From NCBI GenBank assembly GCA_964512095.1, contig CAZEIH010000016.1:5294-69293 (forward strand): 64,000 nucleotides of DNA, written 5' to 3'. The translations under genes were made by a program, and so were the position numbers. The stretch comes from DTU013 sp964512095 (lineage in GTDB: Bacteria > Bacillota > Clostridia > Acetivibrionales > DTU013). Positions 56,568 through 64,000 of this stretch are shown here, one piece after another (position 1 is the stretch's first letter; each line of letters opens with the position of its first letter). A model generated the notes under the pieces. The model had not been told where the DNA came from. It worked only from the letters and a program-made list of their open reading frames with translations, and made no database searches.

Positions 56568-58307
56568 ATGGACAGCAGGACATTGTATAATTTTTGGATG
56601 CAAAACGATTATTTTGATGCAGCGACAAAAAGAGAACTGGAGCAGATCAAAGACGATGCTGCTGAAGTAGAAGAAAGATTTTATAAGGATCTTGATTTTG
56701 GAACCGGAGGTTTAAGAGGAATTATTGGAGCCGGTACCAACAGAATAAATATATATACAGTAAGAAAGGCATCCCAAGGGTTGGCTAATTATTTAATAAA
56801 AAACGTAAAGGATTCATCGGCCCGGGGGATAGCTATTGCATATGATTCCAGAAATATGTCGCCGGAGTTTGCAATGGAAGCTGCAAAGGTATTTGCTGCC
56901 AACGGCATTATCGCTTATCTATTCGACGAACTCCGTCCTACGCCTGAACTCTCTTTTGCAGTTAGGCATCTTGGAGCCGCTGCAGGGATTGTAATCACAG
57001 CCAGCCACAACCCAAAGCAATACAATGGCTACAAGGTTTATGGAGAGGATGGCGGTCAGCTTCCGTTGGAAGGATCAGAGGCAGTATTAAATGAAATCAA
57101 TTCCATAAAAGATATAACCACCATAAAACCTATACCGGAGAAGGAGGCTTTTGAAAAAGGTCTCGTCAAGATGATAGGCAAGGATATAGATGATGCGTAC
57201 ATAAACAACCTCAAAACTCTACTAGTGAATCCGGATGAGGTAAAAAAGGCAGCAGGTTCAATGAAAATAGTATTTACCCCCATTCATGGTTCGGGAAATA
57301 AACCAGTCAGAAGGATACTGGACGAAACCGGCTTCGAAAACGTGCTGGTTGTAAAGGAGCAGGAGCTTCCGGATCCTGGGTTTAGTACTGTAAAATATCC
57401 TAATCCTGAGGATAAAGACGCCTTTGAGCTAGCAATAGAATTGGCTAAGAAGGAGGATGTTGATCTGATAATAGGCACAGATCCTGATTGTGACAGGATT
57501 GGAGTGGTAGTTAAAAATTATGCCGGGGAATATGTAGTGTTAACCGGAAATCAGGTAGGCTGTCTATTGATGGAATACATACTTTCACAGAAAAAAAAGG
57601 CCAACTCCCTTCCTGCGAATGGATTTGTGGTGAAAACAATTGTTACAAGCGAGCTATCACGAAAAATTGCGGACTACTATAATGTAGAATTGATTGAGGT
57701 GCTCACTGGCTTTAAGTTTATCGGTGAGAAGATAAAGGAGCTCGATGAAACAGGCATAAAAAAATACCTCTTTGGTTTTGAGGAGAGCTACGGTTATCTG
57801 GCTGGAACCTTTTCCAGAGATAAGGATGCAGTGGTTGCCAGTATGCTTATCAGTGAGATGGCCGCCTACTACACTAATAGGGGGATGTCGCTATATGAAG
57901 GGCTTCTGGAGGTATTTGAGAAGTATGGATATTTTGTTGAAGGCATAACCTCATTTACACTGGAAGGTAAGGAAGGAACTGAGAAGATAAGTAAGGCGAT
58001 GGAAACACTGAGATCGCAGAAATCAATCTACTTTAGAGAGGACAATCTGAAAGCCGTAAGAGATTACAAAACTAAGGAAAGAATGGCTATGGACAGTGGA
58101 AGCATAGAAAAAATCGAACTACCAGCCTCCAATGTACTGTACTATGAATTGGTGGATGAATCCTGGTTCTGCATCAGACCTTCAGGTACTGAACCAAAAA
58201 TAAAAATATATTATGGCGTATTCGAAGCATCATCAGAAAAAGCATATAGTAGGCTTGAATATATCAAGGATAGTGTCACAGGAGTAATCAAAGGCCTCTT
58301 ATATTAA
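56568..58307 (+). CDS. Phosphoglucomutase/phosphomannomutase (phosphohexomutase)
   Basis: A 579-residue mutase interconverting hexose 1- and 6-phosphates. ATG 56568 is 6 nt after GGAGG; ATG 56562 abuts it and is rejected. Motifs: 'DLDFGTGGLRGIIGAGTNRIN', active phosphoserine loop 'ITASHNPKQYNGYKVYG', Mg site 'IIGTDPDCDRIGVVV', sugar-selectivity loop 'FGFEESYGYL', phosphate loop 'CIRPSGTEPKIKIYYG'. The size and the 'DFWM..F'-type N terminus fit the long bacterial PgcA/ManB2 group. Monocistronic, 220 nt after spoIVA. Confidence 0.94.
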   Translation: MDSRTLYNFWMQNDYFDAATKRELEQIKDDAAEVEERFYKDLDFGTGGLRGIIGAGTNRINIYTVRKASQGLANYLIKNVKDSSARGIAIAYDSRNMSPEFAMEAAKVFAANGIIAYLFDELRPTPELSFAVRHLGAAAGIVITASHNPKQYNGYKVYGEDGGQLPLEGSEAVLNEINSIKDITTIKPIPEKEAFEKGLVKMIGKDIDDAYINNLKTLLVNPDEVKKAAGSMKIVFTPIHGSGNKPVRRILDETGFENVLVVKEQELPDPGFSTVKYPNPEDKDAFELAIELAKKEDVDLIIGTDPDCDRIGVVVKNYAGEYVVLTGNQVGCLLMEYILSQKKKANSLPANGFVVKTIVTSELSRKIADYYNVELIEVLTGFKFIGEKIKELDETGIKKYLFGFEESYGYLAGTFSRDKDAVVASMLISEMAAYYTNRGMSLYEGLLEVFEKYGYFVEGITSFTLEGKEGTEKISKAMETLRSQKSIYFREDNLKAVRDYKTKERMAMDSGSIEKIELPASNVLYYELVDESWFCIRPSGTEPKIKIYYGVFEASSEKAYSRLEYIKDSVTGVIKGLLY

Positions 58308-58346
58308 TTCGCAAAGGCCTCACCCATTCAACCATAATGGAAGCTC

Positions 58347-59000
58347 CTATCCGGCAGTCCTAATAGATGATGGTTGCCTGTCATAGGCATCGCTAAGCAT
58401 TTCCTCGATTTTTAGGCAGGGTATACAGATGTCACAATCACCCTGCCTTTTGCATCTTTTGTACAGGTCATAATCCACTGATGCGCATATATAGCACGGT
58501 CTGATATTTGATAAAAAGCCATTCTCCAAACCTTCCAATGTCTCATAATTGCGAATTGTAATTGATGAGAATGGGAAATGCAAATTTCTATAATACATAT
58601 TTTTTTCAAGGCGTTCAAAACTGTCACAAGTCTTCATAAAATACCAGGGCTTTGGTAATATACCCTCATTGTTGGTAGATGTGGAATCCTCCAGTAATAC
58701 ATCCGGAAATGGGAAGTAGCATTTATCGTAAGTACCTTTAGTGCATATAAGGCAGCTTCTATGATACCGTGATTTAGTTAGATGGCAACAAAACAGACAA
58801 TTTGATGAGCAGTCGGTAATATGCTTCTGATACAGATTAGGTATAAAGGATTGGTAAAAATAGAATCTGTATTTAATATCCTCAGACAACAAGTCTCCTG
58901 GCTTGATTGACATAAGTGCATTTACCACCTTTTTGGCTATAACAGCAATTTTGAAAATCAAGTCTGCCTTATTTGAGTTTTCTATAACAAGTCTATTCAT
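58347..59000 (-). CDS. Cysteine-rich orphan protein
   Basis: A 217-residue protein with 14 cysteines or so, in pairs: 'DCSSNCLFCCHLTKSRYHRSCLICTKGTYDKCYF' (residues about 62-96), then after a Cys-poor stretch 'PCYICASVDYDLYKRCKRQGDCDICIPCLKIEE' (about 168-200). These could form two multi-metal or disulfide-rich modules. N-terminal residues about 1-55 are helical without a signal peptide, so it is probably cytoplasmic and metal binding. ATG 59000 has only a weak GAGATGA upstream. The protein family is not recognised. Convergent with the phosphohexomutase (39 nt gap) and divergent from the HD-GYP gene. Confidence 0.6.
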   Translation of the reverse strand: MNRLVIENSNKADLIFKIAVIAKKVVNALMSIKPGDLLSEDIKYRFYFYQSFIPNLYQKHITDCSSNCLFCCHLTKSRYHRSCLICTKGTYDKCYFPFPDVLLEDSTSTNNEGILPKPWYFMKTCDSFERLEKNMYYRNLHFPFSSITIRNYETLEGLENGFLSNIRPCYICASVDYDLYKRCKRQGDCDICIPCLKIEEMLSDAYDRQPSSIRTAG

Positions 59001-59209
59001 TTAATCATCTCACAAATTTAATTATTACATCTATAATACCATAAATTAACAAATGGGACACATATTGCCCAAAGGGCGGCTATTTACAACATAATATATG
59101 TTTTTACAAATCTTGATGAATTTTTAACAATTTCGTTACTAGCATGAAGGATTTCGCACAAAAATGTCGAATAATAAATATGGTCAAGGACATAATGACG
59201 GAGGTTCTA

Positions 59210-60274
59210 ATGCGCAGAGTAAGTGTTGACTCAATACCTGTTGGGGTAAAACTGGCCAGAACAATATATTGCTCCGATGGAGGTATGCTACTTGCGAAAG
59301 GTATTGAACTAAAGGCGAGCTATGTTGAAAAGCTGAAAAAGCGCGGTATTACTGAAGTATATCTTGACGATGACATTTCTGCAGGTATAATTGTTAGCGA
59401 TGTGGTTAAAGATGAAACCCGCAACGAAGCGGTGGTTCTTGTTAAAAAAATGATGTCAGGCTACAATTTTTCCATATCGGAGGATGTGGAAAGGGTTAGG
59501 CTTATGGTTAACAAAATCATTGATGAGCTTATCTCAAATGAGGATATCCTTTATAACCTTAATGAAATCAAAACTGTGGATGACTATACTTTCGAGCACT
59601 CTGTTAATGTGTGCATCCTTTCACTCATTACAGGCATAGCAATGGGCCTTGAAACCGATAGGCTAAAGGAACTGGGAACCGGGGCAATGCTCCATGATAT
59701 AGGAAAGCTGTATATACCCAGCTACATACTAAAAAAGCCTTCCCAGCTTACAGTTGATGAGTTTGAAGAAATAAAAAAGCATACTATTCTTGGTTATGAG
59801 GTATTGAAGAAAAGTGATAGGCTAAGTATGACGTCTACTTATATTGCTTTTGGGCATCATGAACGGTATGATGGTAGCGGTTATCCACTGCAGCTTAAAC
59901 GAGACAGTATTCAGGTTTTTGCTAGAATCGTTGCAGTGGCGGATGTCTATGACGCCTTAACCTCGGACCGTGTTTATCGAAAGAAGCTAAAACCAAATGA
60001 AGTATATGAATATATTACGTCTCTGGGTGTACATCATTTTGATCCCACAGTAGTGGAGAGCTTTGTCAAATATGTCACCATATATCCTGTCGGAACGGGT
60101 GTGCTGCTCAATACCAAGGAGCGTGCTATCGTTGTTACGAACCACAAGATAATGCCTACCAGACCATTAGTGCGTATTGTGTACGATGAAAACATGAAGA
60201 GGTTGGCATTTCCAAGAGAAATTGACCTTTCTGAACAATCACAGATTTTCATTATTAGAGGTTGTGAGTTATAA
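59210..60274 (+). CDS. HD-GYP domain protein (putative c-di-GMP phosphodiesterase)
   Basis: A 354-residue protein. ATG 59210 is 5 nt after GGAGG; the frame back to 59144 is poorer. The N-terminal part ('RRVSVDSIPVGVKLARTIYCSDGGMLLAKGIELKASYVEKLKKRGITEVYLDDD') is the small domain typical of this subfamily. The HD-GYP catalytic domain has 'EHSVNVCILSLITG', 'MLHDIGKLYIP', 'HTILGYEVL' and 'HHERYDGSGYP', with 'ADVYDALTSDRVYRKKL'. All metal-binding positions appear intact. It should hydrolyse c-di-GMP or a related dinucleotide. No response-regulator receiver is attached. DnaE starts 48 nt later and may be read through. Confidence 0.92.
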   Translation: MRRVSVDSIPVGVKLARTIYCSDGGMLLAKGIELKASYVEKLKKRGITEVYLDDDISAGIIVSDVVKDETRNEAVVLVKKMMSGYNFSISEDVERVRLMVNKIIDELISNEDILYNLNEIKTVDDYTFEHSVNVCILSLITGIAMGLETDRLKELGTGAMLHDIGKLYIPSYILKKPSQLTVDEFEEIKKHTILGYEVLKKSDRLSMTSTYIAFGHHERYDGSGYPLQLKRDSIQVFARIVAVADVYDALTSDRVYRKKLKPNEVYEYITSLGVHHFDPTVVESFVKYVTIYPVGTGVLLNTKERAIVVTNHKIMPTRPLVRIVYDENMKRLAFPREIDLSEQSQIFIIRGCEL

Positions 60275-60322
60275 TAAACATGTGTAAGAGAAGTGTACCT
60301 ATACATTATTCGAGGTGTTGTT

Positions 60323-63300
60323 ATGTCTGATTTTGTCCATTTGCATGTTCATACCGAGTACAGTCTCCTTGATGGGGCTAACAGAATTACGGATATGATA
60401 TCCCGTGCATCGGAGTTGGGTATGGAGAGTATTGCCATAACTGATCATGGAGTTATGTATGGAGTAATAGATTTTTATAAGCAAGCAATTAAGAAGGGCA
60501 TCAAGCCTATTTTGGGATGTGAGGTCTATACAGCAAAGCGTACACGCTTCGACAAGCAGCCTGGCCAGGATTCTAACCAGGGTCACCTTGTACTGTTGGC
60601 TAGAGACAATGAAGGCTACAAAAATCTTATGAAAATTGTCTCCAGCGGCTTCACAGAAGGATTTTACTATAAGCCGAGAATCGATACTGAAGTGCTATGC
60701 AAGTACTCAAAGGGTATAACGGCTCTCAGTGCATGTTTATCGGGAGACGTGCCCAGTGCCATACTTGAAGGAAGCTATAATAAGGCTAAGACTAAAGCAC
60801 TAGAATTCAACGAAATATTCGGCCGGGGCAATTTCTATCTAGAGCTCCAGAATAACGGAATAAAGGAGCAAAACTTAGTTAACCAAAGCTTGATAAAACT
60901 ATCAAAAGAAACAGGTATCCCACTGGTTGCCACAAATGATGCTCATTATCTTAGAAGAGAGGATGCTAGAGCTCATGAGGTATTGCTATGTATCCAGACG
61001 GGCAGGAAAATCACTGACAAGGACCGCATGAAATTTAGCTCAGATGATTTTTACATAAAATCCCCTGAAGAAATGGCAGAAGCCTTTAGAAACATTCCGG
61101 AGGCCTTGGAAAACACTATAAAGATAGCGAATAGCTGTAACGTGGAGCTGGAATTCAATAAGCTCCACCTTCCCGAATTCAATGTTCCGGAGGGCAGAGA
61201 ACCATATGAATATTTATGCAGTTTGTGCGAGGAAGGCCTTAAATGGCGTTATAGAGAGGCTGCTTCAAATCAGGAGTACCACCAGAGGCTTGATTATGAG
61301 CTTCGTGTTATCAAACAGATGGGGTATGTAGACTATTTCCTTATTGTGTGGGATTTCATTAAATATGCAAGGGATAATGGAATACGGGTTGGCCCGGGAA
61401 GGGGTTCAGCTGCAGGTAGCCTTGTAGCCTATACTCTTGGTATCACCAGCATTGACCCGATGAAATACAATCTACTTTTTGAAAGATTCCTCAATCCGGA
61501 AAGAGTCACCATGCCGGATATAGATATAGACTTCTGTTATGAGCGTAGACAGGAGGTAATTGATTATGTAGTGCGAAAATACGGCGAAGATAGGGTAGCC
61601 CAGATTATTACCTTTGGTACCATGGCTGCAAGAGCAGCAATCAGAGATGTAGGCAGAGCGCTGGATATACCGTACAGTGATGTGGATCAAATTGCAAAAA
61701 TGATTCCATTTCAGATTGGTATGAATATCCAAAAAGCCCTTGACATGAATCCAGAGCTAATGTCCAGGTATCAGGAGGACGAAAAGGCGACAGAGCTTAT
61801 AAATATGGCCAAGCTCTTGGAGGGTATGCCTAGGCATGCCAGCACCCATGCTGCAGGTGTCGTGATATCAAAGGATCCCATTACAGAATATGTTCCACTG
61901 CAAAGGAATGATGAAAGTATTACAACACAGTTCACAATGGGATTATTAGAGGAGCTAGGCCTTCTGAAGATGGATTTTCTAGGGCTACGGACCCTAACAG
62001 TCATTAGGGATGCTGTAGAACTGATATATAAAGACCACGGTATAAGTATAGACATTGAGCAGCTGGACATGGACGATTCTGATGTATACAAATTCATTGG
62101 TGAGGGCAGGACCTCAGGAGTATTTCAGCTTGAAAGTGCAGGAATGACTCAGTTCTTTAAGGAACTTCAGCCTACGTCATTAGAGGATATTATTGCCGGC
62201 ATTTCACTTTACAGGCCAGGACCTATGGATTCAATACCTCAATATCTGAGAAACAAGAATAGCCCGAAAGACGTAAAATACCAGCATCCGTTGTTGGAAG
62301 CTATACTAGATGTGACCTATGGATGCATGGTATACCAGGAGCAGGTAATGCAAATCGTTCGTGACCTGGCAGGCTATTCCTACGGCCGCTCTGACCTTGT
62401 ACGAAGAGCTATGTCCAAAAAAAAGTATGATGTTATGCTTAAGGAGAGAGAAAATTTTGTCCACGGAATAGTTGATGAGCAAGGCAATATTGTTGTTGAG
62501 GGAGCCGTTCGAAATGGAGTAGATGAAAGTACTGCTAACAGGATATTTGATGAGATGATGGACTTTGCCAGTTATGCATTCAACAAATCCCATGCTGCTG
62601 CATATGCTGTAGTAGCGTATCAGACTGCATGGCTGAAGTTTTACTATCCGGTAGAATTTATGGCTGCATGCCTCAACAGCTTCCTTGGAAGCAGCGACAA
62701 GGTATCATACTATGTAAATGATTGTAAGCAGGCGGGTATCGAAGTGCTACCCCCTGATGTAAATGAGAGCGATGTCAGGTTTACTGTGGTCAATGGAAAG
62801 ATTAGATTCGGTATGGCTGCCGTAAAAAACGTTGGAGAAAATGCGGTAAGAGAACTAATTCGCGAAAGAAACGAAGGCGGCCCCTTTAAAAGCTTTGGAG
62901 ATTTTTGCGAGAGGATAGGCTCCAGAGATTTTAATAAAAGATGTGTAGAGAGCTTGATTAAATGTGGAGCATTCGATTCACTTGGTGCTTACAGATCAAG
63001 AATGATGGCAGTGTATGAACGCCTTTTGGATGGAGCCCAGCAAAACAGAAAAAACAGAGTAGAAGGTCAGCTATCGTTGTTTGAATACCCAGGGGAAACC
63101 CAGACCATAAAAATGGATGAGAACTACCCCGAACTCGATGAGTTTTCAGGGAAAATGCTCCTTGCAATGGAAAAGGAAATGCTTGGATTGTACGTGTCAG
63201 GCCATCCGCTAAAGGAATTTGAAGCTGAAATACTTGAGCAGGCTACAATCAATAGCTCTGATCTTAATTCAGCAAATATAGATGAGGCTGAAGAACCTGC

Positions 63301-63880
63301 GGAATCAGGCATAAGGAATGTAGCAGATGGCATAATGGTGACAGTAGGAGGACTCATATCTGAAATTAAATCAAAAACTACAAAAAGCAATAACCTGATG
63401 GCCTTTATAACTCTGGAGGATATCTACGGCAGTATGGAAGTTATTGTATTCCCCACAATCCTTAGGAGATACAAGGATTTGTTGGTCAATGAAAATGTTG
63501 TATTTATTGAAGGACGAATAAGTATTAAAGAAGAAGAACAGCCTAAAATAATATGTGAAAGCATCAGAATGATTCAAAAGAAGGCCGTTTCCAGTGATAA
63601 AGCTCTCAGTAGCGGAAGCACTACCGGACCTGGTGGAAAAAAGAAATACTATGAAAAAATATATATTAGAACCAATGCTATGCCTGACAGCGAAAGGATG
63701 AAATCAACCATCTCGCTACTACAGTATTTTATGGGTAGGACCCCGGTGATTTTTTGCTTCACTGATGATATGGGAAATATTATCAAATCAAAAAATGGAG
63801 AATATCATGTACAATTGTGTGATACACTGCAAAGAGAACTTGTAGAGCGCTTTGGTGAAAAAAATGTAAAAATAGTCTAA
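60323..63880 (+). CDS. dnaE: DNA polymerase III alpha subunit
   Basis: An 1185-residue replicative polymerase. ATG 60323 behind GAGGTG gives 'MSDFVHLHVHTEYSLLDGANRI', the PHP-domain start of DnaE; the 10 extra upstream codons are not used. PHP domain about 1-280 with HxHxxYS; polymerase C-family catalytic block around 'VGPGRGSAAGSLVAYTLGIT' and 'MPDIDIDFCYERRQEVIDYV' (catalytic Asp pair); 'YRPGPMDSIPQYL', 'YQEQVMQIVRDLAGYSYGRSDLVRRAMSKKK' fingers; clamp-binding and OB fold 'VTVGGLISEIKSKTTKSNNLMAFITLEDIYGSMEVIVFP' about 1020. It is the DnaE1-type polymerase rather than PolC. Full length. Confidence 0.96.
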   Translation: MSDFVHLHVHTEYSLLDGANRITDMISRASELGMESIAITDHGVMYGVIDFYKQAIKKGIKPILGCEVYTAKRTRFDKQPGQDSNQGHLVLLARDNEGYKNLMKIVSSGFTEGFYYKPRIDTEVLCKYSKGITALSACLSGDVPSAILEGSYNKAKTKALEFNEIFGRGNFYLELQNNGIKEQNLVNQSLIKLSKETGIPLVATNDAHYLRREDARAHEVLLCIQTGRKITDKDRMKFSSDDFYIKSPEEMAEAFRNIPEALENTIKIANSCNVELEFNKLHLPEFNVPEGREPYEYLCSLCEEGLKWRYREAASNQEYHQRLDYELRVIKQMGYVDYFLIVWDFIKYARDNGIRVGPGRGSAAGSLVAYTLGITSIDPMKYNLLFERFLNPERVTMPDIDIDFCYERRQEVIDYVVRKYGEDRVAQIITFGTMAARAAIRDVGRALDIPYSDVDQIAKMIPFQIGMNIQKALDMNPELMSRYQEDEKATELINMAKLLEGMPRHASTHAAGVVISKDPITEYVPLQRNDESITTQFTMGLLEELGLLKMDFLGLRTLTVIRDAVELIYKDHGISIDIEQLDMDDSDVYKFIGEGRTSGVFQLESAGMTQFFKELQPTSLEDIIAGISLYRPGPMDSIPQYLRNKNSPKDVKYQHPLLEAILDVTYGCMVYQEQVMQIVRDLAGYSYGRSDLVRRAMSKKKYDVMLKERENFVHGIVDEQGNIVVEGAVRNGVDESTANRIFDEMMDFASYAFNKSHAAAYAVVAYQTAWLKFYYPVEFMAACLNSFLGSSDKVSYYVNDCKQAGIEVLPPDVNESDVRFTVVNGKIRFGMAAVKNVGENAVRELIRERNEGGPFKSFGDFCERIGSRDFNKRCVESLIKCGAFDSLGAYRSRMMAVYERLLDGAQQNRKNRVEGQLSLFEYPGETQTIKMDENYPELDEFSGKMLLAMEKEMLGLYVSGHPLKEFEAEILEQATINSSDLNSANIDEAEEPAESGIRNVADGIMVTVGGLISEIKSKTTKSNNLMAFITLEDIYGSMEVIVFPTILRRYKDLLVNENVVFIEGRISIKEEEQPKIICESIRMIQKKAVSSDKALSSGSTTGPGGKKKYYEKIYIRTNAMPDSERMKSTISLLQYFMGRTPVIFCFTDDMGNIIKSKNGEYHVQLCDTLQRELVERFGEKNVKIV

Positions 63881-63899
63881 AGGGTTTTGTGAAAACCCT
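63881..63899. other. Hairpin after dnaE and window end
   Basis: AGGGTTTT-GTG-AAAACCCT starts directly at the dnaE stop, with no T-run, so termination is uncertain. The remaining 100 nt to the window edge hold no gene start. Confidence 0.5.
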
Positions 63900-64000
63900 G
63901 AGGAAGGGCTAAAGTGCTTGATATATGGGGCTTTGCCATTTTTGAGGGTAAGTTGTAAAATGAAGTGACGCAAGACATAAAAAAATAGACTCATGGTAAA

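Overview
The window reads as chromosomal DNA of an anaerobic, endospore-forming member of the Clostridia (Bacillota). The grounds are the spore genes gpr and spoIVA, a comEC-holA-rpsT-gpr order like that of Bacillus/Clostridium chromosomes, an S-layer-homology protein together with a CsaB-type pyruvyl transferase, a Na+-pump decarboxylase beta subunit, a corrinoid reductive activator next to cobT, AT-rich intergenic DNA, strong AGGAGG ribosome binding sites and frequent TTG/GTG starts. No species is named because nothing here fixes one.

Positions 1-16600 are the accessory part. They hold small orphan enzymes (GNAT, HAD, VOC), a three-gene metal operon (hemerythrin-like protein, P1B-type ATPase with an unusual CPG motif, separate HMA chaperone), a piece of a group II intron reverse transcriptase, a QueG-like Fe-S protein, a GH25 muramidase, a TetR regulator with an aldo/keto reductase and a clear operator, tRNA-Ala(GGC), and then an island of decayed genes, a HicAB toxin-antitoxin pair, a possible GIY-YIG protein and a GC-richer LMW-phosphatase / Y-family polymerase / YolD operon.

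Positions 16700-32100 carry surface and metabolic genes: a secreted SLH protein, arginase, a PurF paralogue without its glutaminase cysteine, an E2-like acyltransferase-fold protein, a chemoreceptor, a kinase remnant, a tandem P-loop ATPase, a reverse-strand group (OadB-like pump subunit, OadG-like 52-residue protein, half glycosyltransferase, glycosyltransferase-CsaB fusion), a DUF72 protein and a GNAT enzyme. The CsaB fusion and the SLH protein fit together functionally, since pyruvylated wall polymer is the usual ligand of SLH domains.

Positions 32100-64000 are mostly core: a c-di-AMP (ydaO-type) riboswitch in front of an SH3-NlpC/P60 wall hydrolase, comEC, holA, rpsT, gpr, an M50-like protease, ligA, gltX, cobT with the corrinoid activator, two zinc-ribbon proteins, a DUF2085 protein, 5-FTHF cyclo-ligase, a CPBP protease, a sigma-54 gene that stops before its DNA-binding domain, an orphan large serine recombinase, a diacylglycerol-kinase-family lipid kinase, spoIVA, a phosphohexomutase, a Cys-rich orphan, an HD-GYP protein and dnaE.

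Two families of structured intergenic repeats cross the window. The first, of up to about 120 bp, has hairpins GCCGACCT-CTAT-AGGTCGGC and GTCAGGTGGAG-CTCCACCTGAC and occurs in whole or part at seven places. The second occurs twice (33441 and 38688-38835). No single large new system such as a defence island or CRISPR array is visible. The most unusual items are the repeat families, the truncated sigma-54, the cysteine-less PurF paralogue and the CPG-motif metal operon.
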